64,000 bases of DNA, from the NCBI RefSeq assembly GCF_022539665.2, contig NC_081333.1, positions 7,066,971 to 7,130,970 on the forward strand, read 5' to 3'. A program made the position numbers and the translations under genes. The notes beneath the pieces were generated by a model. It had not been told where the DNA came from and searched no databases. It saw nothing but the letters and a program-made list of their open reading frames with translations. Below are positions 49,290 through 63,378 of this stretch, one piece after another. The stretch's first letter is position 1, and every line of letters starts with the position of its first letter. This DNA comes from Daphnia carinata. Taxonomy: Eukaryota > Arthropoda > Branchiopoda > Diplostraca > Daphniidae.

Positions 49290-51813
49290 AAACAGTGCGA
49301 TCCTGGGGGCTATGCGAGGATTGGAGGACGAAGAGACGACGACCCTTCCGATCGACTAAGTTCGATCATTCCCCAAGTGGATAACCTACTACGTTATCAT
49401 CCGATTGTATCGCAAAAAAAAAAAACGAAATAAAAACAAAGGGAAGGACAGATAGACAGAGAGGAAGATTGCAAGATAGCAATGGCTAATGCACGTCACA
49501 CATCGCTCTTATATTTCTCGGTTTGTGGAACAAAAGAAAGAGGCACACAAAGTCCTTGATGTTGCGGGTCAAAAGAATGTTTTCGGTTTACGTAGTACAT
49601 GAGATCCTACGCTGACTGAGAATACGGTACGCAGTTTATTTATTCTTGTACTCTTCCATCCTTTTTAAAATATTCTGCGCCTGTGTAATTTAACGGGCTT
49701 CAGCCGCAAGGCTGCTACTGTTGATAAGTGTGTAAAAACGTGCTAACGTAGACAATGGGGAGATCGTAAAGCCGGAGATGAAGGGTCAAGTGCCGATACG
49801 CGATCTACGCGGAAAGAGATATTTTCGAGGGTCAAAGACAAGACAAGTTTGAAGATAAGAAGAGAATCCTGAGATGGAAGGACCAAGGTTCTTCAATGTC
49901 ATAATTGATTGAATTCCGTCGGAGCAGAAGGGAAGAAGCCTCAAAAAGAAAAAAAGGAAGTTTCGTCTTAAAAAATGGAGATGGCCTGACTTGATCGTCA
50001 TGCAAAAAAGCTGCTTCAGGTCTATTTACAAGTCAAGTAAGTCACTGTGGCTCTGGGCACCAATAAAAAAAGAAGATATAGGTCTGATGCTTGAGTTAAC
50101 TTTTCTTTTTAAAAAAAAAAAAAAGCTCTTGAACACACTTGGCTAGCGTTTGGATTCCAAAGTCAACAGTTCGATCGGCACGAGAAATAATACGTCGTTC
50201 AAGTGTAGCTTGTTATGTAGGACAGGCCCAAAATTAATGGCCAATCAGCGTGAAGGTTAGTGCGCCTCTAATCGGTTGTTGAGCATGATTCATAATTGAG
50301 CTTCTTCTTGTGTGTTGGCCGTAAAAAGTTGTTAGTTATCTGTCACGGTGGTGATCACGGCGTGCTTTTAACTTCTGTTGGAATGTCCCCGTTAAGAGAC
50401 CGACCGCGGACAAAGTAGAGTTTCGTTCTCAAAGACCCCGTCTTTCAAGAGCCATTCATGAGAATGAAACTTGATGAACTCGGCGGGACTTCATCTCTGT
50501 GAATGTGTGTAACTTTGGGAAAAGAAACTTGAACTCCTTGTTCTATATTCTTCTTTCTTGCTTTCGTTACGTACCGCATTTGATTTTTCACTATAGTTTG
50601 AAACGCAAGTTACTATGTGTGTTCCGTTCAATTGAAATTAGGAGCTCCGAACATTGGATAGACCTTCACCAAAGAAGATCAAGCCTGGTTTTTGATGTCA
50701 TTCAAACTCGCAGCGAGTTCCTGCTGCACATGACGTTTTAAAAAGGATCCATGTCGATTCAAAGTCAGACTTGCACGAGACGGGTCAATTTCGAATGCTG
50801 GTATCCCGGAGGTGACGCGCTACGCCATCATCTCTTTTTCATGACCGAGTTTCCGTGGCCACCCCTTTTGTGCATTAATTATTCAGACTGAAGGGTACAG
50901 CTTGACGTGACGTATCTTTGGCCTGCACGATGACGTGAAGAAAAGAAAAAAGTACTGACACAAACCCAAAAGGAAAGAACCCAAGAGAAAAAAGAAAAAG
51001 GGTAAAATTGGAAAAGAATCCAACAGCCTAAAGGGAGAAGCCGTGGGATTAGGAAACCAACTTAAAGACGCAACGTGATCCATCTTGTTTTGTGGATCGG
51101 GAGGATTTCCTTCTGGGAATGATTTGGAAACAGCCCCCGTGTTTAGACGCCAAGATGATTGACTGCCGGCTCTTCGACGATGCCACCGCCCGCGTGATGA
51201 ACACTTGAACAGCCGGCCGGCCACGCAACCCAAAACATCTCCATTCTATATTATTGCCTTCTATTTTGATTACTCTTTTTCTTTTTCGGGTTCTAATCTA
51301 AGCTTTAGTTTTACACACAAACATAAAAAAGGAGGGAAAAAGGAAGAATGCTGTTTGAGGTTTCAAAAGAAAAGTCAATAGATCTTCAACGACGCGTTGA
51401 TTTACGGCATGAGCGGTACGTGTCCAAGACGTCGTCCTTTCTAAAATTCGAATTTCTAGTTGCCATGAATGATATAAAACTGAACTTCATCACACTTGAA
51501 TCGTTGTTGGCAGTGTTCCTGGCAAGACGTTTTAGTGTGGAGTGGATCATTTGATCTCGGGCTATGAATTCGGACACTTTAGTATTGTATCCTAAAAGGA
51601 AAGCTGGTATGCGTCAAGCAAAGAACCTGTCCTTGATATATCCATTTTATACGGTTTTTAAATATCTTTTTTTGTTTTTTTATGGGCAGTACTTTTATCG
51701 ATATCTTCCTCGACGTAGTGCGCCACTAGTACGAAAGAGGGCTCGAGCTGTCGAGTAGAGCTATAGAATTTCTCCTTTGAAAATAAAAAGCCATAAGAGG
51801 TCGCCCACACCGA

Positions 51814-51844
<31 letters not shown>

Positions 51845-51855
51845 TAAAACAAAAC
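51814..51855. repeat. (AAAAC)n pentanucleotide repeat
   Basis: About seven AAAAC units with one AAAAT variant. Confidence 0.9.
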
Positions 51856-54800
51856 ATAGAGCGTTCTATTTTGCTAACGGGGTAAAAATTCATAGGAACG
51901 AACGATCATAATTCCTATGCACGCGCGTTTTTAAACCTAACGGCGGGTTGGGTGTGTTAATCATCCAACGGGAGATGAGAGACGAGTTCACTCTCTATGC
52001 CTCGCAGTGCAGCTCACGAACCAGAATCCAGTTATCGTAACGAGTTTGCAAATGAGATGGGGCAAAAAGAAAAAAAAATAACTCTGGATTTCAGCCGTTA
52101 GTTGTTTTCAATGATTCAATGGGCATCCTTGACGTGATGGCCAGCAGCTTGGTACTGCAGTACGTTCCACGTCCAGCGCATCCGTTCTTTTTTTTTCTAT
52201 CTGCATATTATCGTTAATTACAGATAACGACCAAAGACCGATGCGGATTTGCATGCAGCTTACATTTGCAGGAGCCAGATCGTAAAATAAACAGCGGGCC
52301 ATCCGTCTATTCGTTCGACGTTGACGCCTCGTACACATAAAAAAATAAAATAAAGAAACGCATATCCGTCACCGTCTGTCTCCGTGCGCGGCTTGGGTCA
52401 AATCACATAACAAACAAGCTCACCGCATACACAAAAGAACGCTAATATAACATATCACTCGGTTCCAAGAATAACAGCGTGAAAAAGAAAAAAAGGTCCC
52501 ATCAATACAAGATGATAGGTTAAAAAAAAAAAAAAAAAAAGGCGGGCGAGTGCTGGGCAAAGTGCCTGTTGTTGCTCACACCACATCGCCAAAATCCCAT
52601 CAGTTTTATTTCTATAAAGAAAGAAAAGTAATAATAAAAATAAGAAATAAAAACGTGTCTGAAAAGACGAAAACAGCAACGCACTTGGCATGACGACAGT
52701 AAAAATTCTACTGAAATGTGTAAATATATTTTTGTTAGAATTACTTTTCCCAAGCCCATTTAGAAATTTTAACAACTACGTACAATTGGTTATAATCAAA
52801 GAAATAGAAACGGAACAAATCAAGGATTTTTGAACACACACACACACACACAAAAACGAAATGAGCAAACAAAACAAATGAAATCACCAACAATTGGTTA
52901 TTTGTTTGCGCATCATTTTGTTTCGATTGTTCTCGCTATGTGGTTGTTGATCAAAGCGATTCGGTCATTAATGAGATCTTAGAAAATCAAAACCGAAAAA
53001 TGAGGCTTTCACACCGATTATAAGGCACCACTCGATTAAGAATAAGGACAAATTGGGTGCTGAAACCCATTTGTTGTTAAAGCTTCACATACAAAGGCAG
53101 CATTTAAAAAGAAAATAAAAAGGATAAAGGGCCATTGCCAATAAAAACGAAAACACAATCATCCATTTCCTGTAGATTTTGATTACTATCGCTTGTATTC
53201 CTTTTGTTTCCCCCATGGCATAGTATAGCATCTCGCTTCTTTAATATGAGAACCTATTACGATAGAGGCACCCTAGTAGGTGGTATTTATAAACGAGGCG
53301 TGCGGATAAGAACGAAACACACAAAAAAAAAGAGAAAAAAGCAAGGGAAGGTTGACGCCAGAAATTCCCATCATCACCCGTTTACACATTTCACGAGTCC
53401 TCTTTTTTCATTTTTCCTCACTTTATTATTATTTTTTTCTTTACCACGGTTAAAAGTAGGTAACGCATCGTTGCCAGGGATTGTTGTCCCCTATTTTTTT
53501 CTTTCCCAACATTCGTTTACGACATACTATACGTTTTTCTTTCTACATATTCGACAGTTTTGGCTCCTGCTAACATAGCCATCAGGCGCAATCATACAAT
53601 AACCCGACTTGCATATATACATATAAAGAAAATAAGAATTTGTATGAGGTAACATAAAAAGATAGGCAAGAAAAAAAATATCATCTTGGTTGGTTTCAGT
53701 TTTTTTTTTTCATATCTTTTTATTTGACCCCGAGCTGCGCCTATCGGCATGACAAACTCTCATCAAATTGCCGCCGCTGCTAACAAGCACGCATTTTTTT
53801 TTTTGTGAGCGTGTGTGTGTATTGAGAAAACGGATTCTTTTACCGGTTCAAACCTATAGTCACTCATTTCATCTAGCATTCGTCGACCTCTAGAAGTTTC
53901 AGTCGCATTGCCTGAATGTGATTGAGCCACGCAAACGTTGACATGTACAAACGATACAATAACAAAATTGGAAGCCATTCAACTTTAAAAAAAAAAAAAG
54001 GGAATATATTGTAGAGATGAGCACAGGAAGTGACCGGAGAGATTGTACGTTACATCATGGGAGCGATCCAGAAGCATTCTGGCGTATCGAAAATTATTCG
54101 TTTAACAAGGAATCGTATTATACAACCTCACAACCGGTCTGAGATAATCGTAGGGAAAAGGGAGGGCATGTCCCGGCTACCCAAGGCCATCAACATCCGG
54201 CCGTCTGATATAACCACAATGTTAAATAAGGCGGACGGGCACGCACCGTCTCACTGGAAAGTGGCAAAAAGAAAAGAAACGAACAAAAAACAGACCCACA
54301 ACAACTACAAACAAGGCAAACTGTATTGGGGTCCGCAGAGGACCTCATCGAGCCCAACTCTTTTTTTCCCTTCGTAACGTAACAGTTAGAAAACGAAGGA
54401 CATCACATCAACGATCACAACAACAAACGCCTACTTGTTGCTACGTAAAAGTCTTGCTTCACATAGAGAAATGCTACCATCAGAGGTTAAGGCTATCGAA
54501 TGAAAGCCGCAACGTTTCATACAGTAGAACCAGCAAAGCAAAAAGCAGGCAATCAACAGTATCGAAAAATTACTCACGGCCAAAAAAAAAAAACTCAAGG
54601 CAATGGGCATGAAAGAGCTTTTCCCAAAAACCGACACCTTGATTACTTTAACGTAGCGTTCAGCGAGCAAAAAAGTTAAGAAAAATGCCGCTCTTAAATC
54701 AACTTCAAGTTCCGTATAGATACACCTCGCATTCAATCGTTGAGAAAGACAAACGAGCGCAAACACACAACAAAGATTGGAGTAAAGTAAACAGTGCTAA

Positions 54801-57512
54801 ACTTTTCGAAAAGAAGTTTACATCCGCAGCCCAAAGAAATTAAGCCGCCAATTCATTTGATTTTTAAGAACGACGTAGCAGCACGCGACACGACGGGCAT
54901 ATCAATAAGGAAGAGCAATAAATCGCAAGGAAGTGGGGACCCATCCTTACACTTGGTCCATGCGCTGCAAGGTCATATACCGCGTCGAAAAGCCGGAACG
55001 AGAGAGCGGAGGACCGTAGAATTTACAACGAAAGGTGCAGCTGCCGCAGTTCTAGCTGTAATTAAACAGGACCTATGGGGAATATTTCTTCCAAGTTCAT
55101 CTTGTCTTCTTCGCTTTCCCTTCGTAACATTAAAGAAAAAAAAAAAAGGGCAAAATGTTTCAGTTTCTACCCGGCCGGTTGATATGCGCACGTTCCGCGC
55201 CCAGGAGTCCGCATTGCCGAGCCCTACCCTTCCAGCCCCCGATGGCAATTCGAATACGTAATCAGATGGTAAGTCTGGATGTCTAAATCCGACGACTTCC
55301 CTGAGCGTGATTATTGGTTTAAGAGTCTCTCACTGGGGGGATTTGACAAAAAAAAAAGGGGGGAAGGGAACCATCTATCGGTATATAGTTTATCTTTGAA
55401 GTAGGTAAATGCATCGCCTTATCTACTCTTGCCGCCGTCTATTCATACGACATCCAACCAGATGTTGACACTAATAATATTATGCTGCTTTCATTCCTTC
55501 GCTCTTTTCCTTAGATTCTTTACTTAAATATACTTATTTTTATACTGCTGAGAATGATGTTTTTCTTCTTCTTTTTTTAGATCTTCGTTCTAGAAGAAGA
55601 AGGAGAAGAAAACAAGCGAAAATGTCTTAAGGATTTGCAGCATTGGAAAAAAAAAGCATCAACTGATGCGAGAGCAACGAGTGAAACGGTTGTGAAACAA
55701 TGAGCTGATGCTCTACGCTCTTCTTTCTAGAGGACAAATGACGAAAAGAGGTATTAAGTCTGAAAATCTTGGTTGAAAATGTTAAGTTTCCAACAGATTT
55801 AGACAGCGACGATGTTGCTTCTCAAATCTGTTGAATACTTTTTCCCAACATGCAAATAGCGAAAGGCAGCACATAAAGAAAGTGTCACATCAACAGATTA
55901 CCCACTTCACGTGGAAGCCCCGTTTCAGCAAGAGAGAAAAAAAATAAATTGTTTGACTAGTTGATTTCTGTTCGTTTTTTTTTCTGTAGCTTAATCCTTG
56001 AAGGTCTTAGATTTCTACAGAGTGCTGAATCAGTAGAAGGCCCTTTATCAGGCGAAAACCAATTGTTTCTCGGTAAGCACATTTATACACACAGTCAAGA
56101 AATTCTCGCGCTGGTACGTTAAGCGAACCCTTGAAAATACGTTGACTTTGTCTCCGCAACGTAGCATATTGCATTTCCGTGTAATTGTTTTATTGAAATA
56201 TGAGAAATTTCCCTCGTACACACGTTCTCCTCGCTTTTTAACGCTCACAAAGTCCTATAAACGATTGTTTTTTTATTCATTTTTCCTTTCTCGATTTTTT
56301 TTCTCCCGAAAATTTTACCGGATGGCCAAACATTTCTCACACCGTTTTCGATGGGTGTACAGATTTTTTTTATTTTTTATTATTATTTTTTTTTTTTTAA
56401 AGGAAGAGCGTCGTGTAGGCGCCATTTACATACGCTGGCATCGCATGGCAGCCATAACTAGAACCTCAGAACGTAAAAACGAACTGCAAGTCGACCGTAT
56501 CGTCGAATAAATGGCTGTCGATAAACTTGATCCGATTTGCATAGCACGTACACTGCGCTTGAGACATTGACGATTGGCAAAAGAAAAAGATCTCGAGAAA
56601 CACCGAGAACATCTTAAAAGAGTTACGTAAAAAAAAAAAAAAAAAAAAAAACACATACACACATAAAAAAAAAAAAAAAAAGTAAATCCCAAAAAGAGTA
56701 CGGATTCAGTGAAGAAAGTCTGAGTCTGTAACGTTGCCACCGGGACGGAAACAATCGATAACAGTCAAGATATACGGGTTTTAAGTTGCGCTTGGATGAC
56801 GAAAGCGACCGTCACCGGCATTGCAAACGAGAACTAACTGCATCGGACTTGGCCGTAATGGAACTTAAAAGGATCAAGCAAAGAAGCAAGACGTCAGTTC
56901 TGTGATCTACGGTCGACTGGGTACTAACAATAGTAGCGCATAAATCAAACAGGTTGAAAAGCTACGGAGAAATCAGAAAGACTAACAACAACAAAAAAAT
57001 TGTCAATTAAAACTCGTGGTTTTGACCTCCAGTTGAAATTGGACAGTAAAAAAATCTGAATCGAAAATGACGCAGAAAAACGGAACAAAATATAAGCCAC
57101 CCCTTACACTGAAAACTTTAAGCTTTCTCTCCGCTCTACTTCTTGTTCATCAGATAATGAGTTTCCAGAGTATAATACGCATTTACTTATATAGGTCGAG
57201 GAGGACGCACGGAAGCGGAACCAAAATTAAAGTAAACTTGACCGAACGATCAGCTAAAATGATTGACTTCGCCTACGATTACCATCACGACCCTGACCAT
57301 CATCATCATTTTCATCAGGCGTCGGTCGGTCGTCTTGCTGCTTCCTGTGTTTGGACACTAGGTTTTTCGCTCTTCCGGCGTCATTAGGACCATCTATCGA
57401 AACGATGGCTACTGCAATCGGAACTAAGCGATTGACGTGCTTGACGTGCAGTCTCCACAATCGACGCAATGCTTGAACGCTATTGTAAAAGTATTTTCCT
57501 TAAAAAACTCTT

Positions 57513-57514
<2 letters not shown>

Positions 57515-57543
<29 letters not shown>
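57515..57543. repeat. Poly(T) tract of 29
   Basis: Longest homopolymer noticed in the window. Exact length may be an assembly estimate. Confidence 0.9.
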
Positions 57544-59607
57544 GAAAACATAAATTGGGTTCTGTTTGTGTTCGGTTCGATCAGGGATGCATCAACGGTC
57601 CACAGAGATGGAGAAAAGGTGGAAGGCGAAGTAGAATTCGATTTAAAAAAAAACAAAAAACAAGATAAGATCTAAATAGATTCAGGAAATGCCAATAAGG
57701 TCAACTTGCCATGAACGTATCTCCATTTTCAACTAATGACTGTGTCGCAATTTTTTATTGATCAAAGTCAAACAGAATCGAGACGTAATCAAGGTCTACG
57801 GACGACATTCATTCGGGCAAATTGCTCCCTTGCATCACAAGTCACGTCGCACTTTGCTGCCATGCCGCTATGTCTAATAAAACTACCGGATTCTTAGACA
57901 AGGCGTTAACACGACGGCGTCAAAAAGAAATCAAACGACAAAAAAAGAAAAAAAGAAAAAAAAAAAAAAGGCCATCACCTAAGGGCCGTTGGTTTTCTCT
58001 TCAAACAAGCGAGTCCTTTTCTTTCTTCTTTCATCAATGCGTAGAATACGTCGCCGAACGACAGCCCGCCTTGATTGTTACAGGTTTTCGTACTGATGAC
58101 TAAAATTAATGGAGATATGAGGAAGGTAAAACACTTGCCAAAAATAAAAGAAAAAAAAAAAAGGAAATTGGAAGAGGAAAAAGAGCTGAAGGCGCAAGAA
58201 AGCAAAGATGCGTGAAATGGCCTACTCATCAAGCCGGGCCAAACTTCCCATGGGATTGTTGATTGCGACGTTCTCGCTATTGCACTTGCTGCATACGCTC
58301 AAAGAACGGACAACGAAAATTAATGGCCGGATTCAAAAACATTGTCGTCATCTTTTCCAATTGAAGTGAACGTGGGAAATAACGACGCCATCGAATTTTC
58401 AAGGTTCCTTCCCGATTCAACGACTCCGGAGCGCCCTCCAAGGAGGCGGACGGGAGGGAAGGATCTAGTTTACATAAACCAAAGTGTCTACGCTATTGTT
58501 TGATAACGTGATAACAAGTGGAAAACTAATGTCACAAGAATCAGGTGGCGATATGCCAACAATAAAAAAAAAGGGCCCCTATGGCAATTGGTATTTTTTT
58601 TTTTTTTTTGTTCGATGGTCGATTCCTTGCCGGAAGGTCCTTATTTTTTTTCTTTTCTATTTAGACAAATCCGAAACGCTTGCCACCTGTGCAACGGGGC
58701 GGCAACGTGCAATGGCGTCGTCACTGGACTGTGAATTGTTAGCTGTCGGAACGACAAGAAAATCTCGTTGCCAACCCAGAACAAAAAGAAAATAAAATCA
58801 AATCAAACAGCAAAAATTTACATAAATAAAAAGAAAAAGCAATAAAGAAAATGGTAAAAGATTGACGACAGTATACGTTTGCGCAGAAGCTTTTGCAATA
58901 ATAAAATAAAAAAACGGATTGTTTTTTGGGTTGGCTAAACGAACCAAAACCCCTTGTCGAAGCTGCAAATTCTTTCGTAAAGCGAGTCGGTATTTTAAAA
59001 AAATTAAAAAAAAAGAAAATAATGGAGAAATTCCGGAATTTTTAATAGTCTGCACAAAAAGAAATTTTTGCGTGTGCGTTACGTGGCGGAATTTCGTAAT
59101 CATCGTCATCAACGAACCGAGTGGGCGGTAGAGTAAAAGCTCGCGCTAGCCCATCAAAGGAAGGAGAAGAAAAAAAAAATATATATATATATAAATAGAG
59201 CCGAGTCGTCAAGTGTTGCGAATATGAGTTGAAAAAGAAACCCAGCATCTGCCAGTTGTATAAGGAATACACTCAAAAAAAAAAAAAAAAAAAAAAAGAA
59301 AAAGAAAAAGAGAGACAGGAACAACGTTGTTAAAAAAAAAAAAAAGAATGCCTCCTTTCCTCCCCAGCTCGGCGGATGCCTGAATTTACATTTGAATGTG
59401 AAAACGTGTGAGCTGTCTGCATAGCACCTGACGGGCCAACTACATTAAATAAACAAAAGACTGTTTCGCTCTTCGTGCGAACGATGACAACACAGGAAAA
59501 ATAAAGCGAAAATCAATAAGAAAATAGACGTCACGTCTACTTTGTCTGAAACGAGTAAATATCGTTTACGTACCCACAAATTCCCCGGGTTTCATTTTTC
59601 ATTTTTA

Positions 59608-59627
59608 GGGGGGGGGGGGGGGGGGGG
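59608..59627. repeat. Poly(G) tract of 20
   Basis: Uninterrupted run of G preceded by TTTTTA. Unusual in this AT-rich context. Confidence 0.95.
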
Positions 59628-59847
59628 TTCCGTATTTCTTTGAATTTCCTATATACCATCATTTCCAATTTTTTTTTTCTTTACGGATAGCAGGGTTGGG
59701 TGGGGAGAAATCTTTAATTAAGTTTTGGGTCATTATGCCAAGCCTCCGGAATTCTTTCGCCTTAAATACGTATTGATAATGAGACAATGTAGGACCCAAT
59801 CCTCCCTTTCTCCCTCCGCCAGAGGAATAGATGAGAGTTGCAATATA

Positions 59848-59850
<3 letters not shown>

Positions 59851-59890
<40 letters not shown>
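59851..59890. repeat. (GA)n microsatellite
   Basis: Twenty GA units, read directly. A shorter GA run follows near 59970-59980. Confidence 0.95.
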
Positions 59891-59892
<2 letters not shown>

Positions 59893-60954
59893 CTCGACAT
59901 TTCATTATGAGGCTTACATTTCGTATAGCTCCACAATCATCGATTCTTTCTCATTGCAGCAGCCGGTGCAGAGAGAGAGAGTTATAGTCTTACATTCTCT
60001 TTCTTTTCTTTTCTTTTTTTTATTTATTTATTTGTTTATTCGTTCAAATGTGACCGTGCTAACGATAAGGAGCCATCGGCTATGGCTCCTCTTACACTCG
60101 GCGCTAACCGGATTTCGACAATCATTGCCGTTCAAGATTTTTTTTTTCTCTTTCACCCGACAAACGCACGCCCATCCGTTTAACTCCCGCCTTCTATCCC
60201 AGTAAAAAAATGAAAACGGGACATTAAAATTGTTTTTAAAAAAATAAACCTCGACTGATTTATGATTTCCTAGTTTTCGAACAAGTTTTTCAACTGCGAT
60301 GCAAACACACTCCAAAGTTCTTTTGGCGTCAATCTGTTATCTGCCGTTTTGCGTATCACTTCGGCTATAAATCCAACGTAATTTCGACTCACGCAAAGGC
60401 TTCGGCAGGTGTTATGACGCTACGGTAATGACCCAGGACGAACGACGATGATAATGGGCCCCATGATGAATGATGCCGCTGTTTACCATCTTCAATATAT
60501 CCCTCGCAGGCCCTTACAAGTTCACAGCCGTTTACCAAACGTGAAAACGAAAGCAATTGGTCCGCTCGCCCAAAGCCATCGCTTTCGTTCGTACGTCAAA
60601 CAAGATTTTTTTTTTTTTTTTTTTTAAAGCACATCGTTTGACTGTCATGAGTTATATATATTTTTTTTACAACGCGGACCGTGCTGTGCTGCAACAGCAA
60701 TAAATCTTTAAGGCACTCTCGGGCTAGCAAAAAGCGACGCAGTTGCTATGACAACAAGGGGAGCCCCAAACGGCTTGCGTAACTTGGCCCACGACGTCTA
60801 TATGATTTTGTCATTGTCACGGGCTGCGAAATGTATGCGATTTGACAATCGCGCTGACCCGGCAACAGTTGACGACAAACGTTTCTTTTGACTGAAAAAC
60901 GCAATCAGTTTGCAACCGAGAACAATTGCAAAATTAACACCATTGTAATAATGG

Positions 60955-61021
60955 AGAGAAAGAGAAAGAGAGAGAGAGTGAGAGAGAGAGAGAGAGAGAG
61001 AAGGAAAAGAGAGAGAGAGAG
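60955..61021. repeat. Imperfect (GA)n purine tract
   Basis: GA repeats interrupted by AAAG, TGAG and GGAAAA; about 67 bases of almost pure purine. Confidence 0.9.
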
Positions 61022-61316
61022 GCAGCCAGCAGAATAAATACGACGAGTCAACATCAACACATAAATGTAGGCTATAGTACAGTCAGCAATAGTTGCGCAA
61101 ATCCCAAAAGAAGAGGGTGGCAGACAAGACAAAGAGCTGTTTCTAATGAGCAGACCAATTAGTGAGAATCAGCCTCTCAATCCCCCGGTAGTACGACACA
61201 CACACACACATAGACGTAATAATCCTAAAGCTGTTAAATGTACCGCGCATGAAGGAACGTCTGCACGGTATGAAAATTCCCTCTGGTGATTATCTGTGGC
61301 GGATGTCCGACCCCAA

Positions 61317-61320
<4 letters not shown>

Positions 61321-61353
<33 letters not shown>

Positions 61354-61357
61354 GTGT
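61321..61357. repeat. (TG)n microsatellite
   Basis: About 18 TG units with one CG interruption. Confidence 0.95.
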
Positions 61358-63355
61358 TAGCCAACAAAGTGCGGCTTAGTAGATTCAGTGGGGATAACAG
61401 ACCGCGTTTATCGACTCGTTTCTACGGCTCGTGAGTATGTGTACAGTCACTTTTGAAAAGCCGACCTGGAACGCACACACTGCGGTGCACGACCATTGGA
61501 CAACAAGTTGACGTCATTTGCGGTCACCGACAACTTCTTTCTCTCACAATTTTTTTTTTTTTTAAACTGCGATAGCAAACCCCCCCAAAAAAAACAACGT
61601 CCGTAGTTCATTTAGACGGACGGAAAAAAAAAGCGCGGCCGAGCGGAAAACGGCAGATGTACTTGGTATATACAGGTACATTCAATTCACACACTCGTCG
61701 CACGCCATTAATACGATATTATTCATCCGCTTTTTTCTATTTCCGTACAGATACCCTCCCCTTCCCCCCCTTTTTTTTCTCTTCAATTAAACGCTTTCGT
61801 CTAGCCGAGGATTTCTCAGCTCCCTTACCACCCACTTTGAATGTAAGTTGGTTAAGAAACAAGTAAGCTAGGCGGTCGGTCGTTTACCTTTAAAACAAAG
61901 AAAAAAAACGAAAGTGAAACGAAAATTAAAAAAAAAAAAAAAAGAAACATGGATAAAAATAACAAGGCAAAAGGTGAGAAAAACGATAGTTGAAAAAAAA
62001 AGAAACCAGAAAAGGCGGCCGACAATAAAAACAAAAAAAAAAAAAAAAAAAAAAAAAAACAGGGAGATAATTATAGACATCGTACCGCGCATCTGTTACT
62101 ACGTCTAAATGCTCTATTCTCTTGCTTATTCATTTTTACTACTTCGCTTTGTGTTCTTCGAATTTCCAGAGATTACCAACGGAGTTCCCGACCCAGACGC
62201 TGTTGTTGTTACAGCCCACACAAAACTGCGTGTATACATGAGCGATGTCCCTTGTATTATTACAACGCTATTTTTCAAGAAAAATAACAGAAATAAAAGC
62301 GGTTTTTTTTTTTTTAAACGGATGTCGTGTAGAAAGAAGAACAAAAAAAAAAAAAAATGATTGATTTAGCCGTCTTTTTGCGCCCAAGAAACGAATATAT
62401 GTATGTAATAACATGTTAATGCGAAGTAATAAGAGAATGGAAGAACGAAAGAAAAGAAAAACAAGATGGGAGTCCGGATGCTAGCGCACGTAATTCCATT
62501 GATCGAAAAAAAAAAAAAAGAAAGAAAAAGACATACGTGCAACGTCGGTCCGTATGTTTTTTTTTTCCTTTCCCTTCGATGTGCAAATACAAAAAAAAAA
62601 AAAAAAAAAAAAATGTAACACCTTTGAGGACGAGACGGGGTATACTGTATGTGGAATGAAAACGATTTGTTCTCCGTCGTTGAGTTTCTATACCGAGTCG
62701 GTCATCAAACGAATGAGATAAGAAAAAAGAAAAAAGCAGAAGGTGGCAACATCTGCAACGTAGCTGCAACATAAAAACACCTAAAAATAGTAGAAGCCTT
62801 GCCAAACGAACTGTACCGAGAATGAAACGTTTGTCAGAAAAAATTACAAACAGCCAATCCCAAAAATAAAAATGAAAGAGGTAAGCCTCGTACTTATTTT
62901 TTGTTTTCTAACGTGAATTTCATCACGAAGAAAAAAAACAAACAAAACAAAACAAAAGCGGTCATCCCTTTAGCTAAGAAGGAAACTTTCATTTTGGTGG
63001 TCAGAACGGGTGTAGACAAACGATGAGATAAGCTCCCGTGGCTAAACCTCTTCATGTCCAAAGATCGGATTAACTTCCCATGTTTTCCTTGTCGTCCCTT
63101 TTTTTTCTATATATATTTTCTTCTCTCTCCTTTATTTTTTCAACACGCATTGGCTTCTTTTCTTTTTACTTCACGAAGGCAAAAGGAAAAAAAAAAATAT
63201 ATAGGGAACTGACAGTAGGGAACAAAGAGCTATGGTGACTCGTGACTCGAGAAGATTGGGCGGGCGTGAATTCTTATCTCATCTAGCCAGTAATTCTCTG
63301 TTGCACGGCGTTTCATTGAATTAGATGGAACATATGGTGAGTCGTGCGTAAGGGT

Positions 63356-63378
63356 CACACACACACACACACACACAC
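63356..63378. repeat. (CA)n microsatellite
   Basis: About 11 CA units, read directly. Confidence 0.95.

Noticed and set aside
54030-54377. 115-codon plus-strand open frame
   Set aside because: No domain, ends in low-complexity sequence, and has no flanking exon signals. Length is within chance for a 64 kb window.
61914-62108. Lys-rich plus-strand open frame
   Set aside because: It is a translation of poly(A) sequence.
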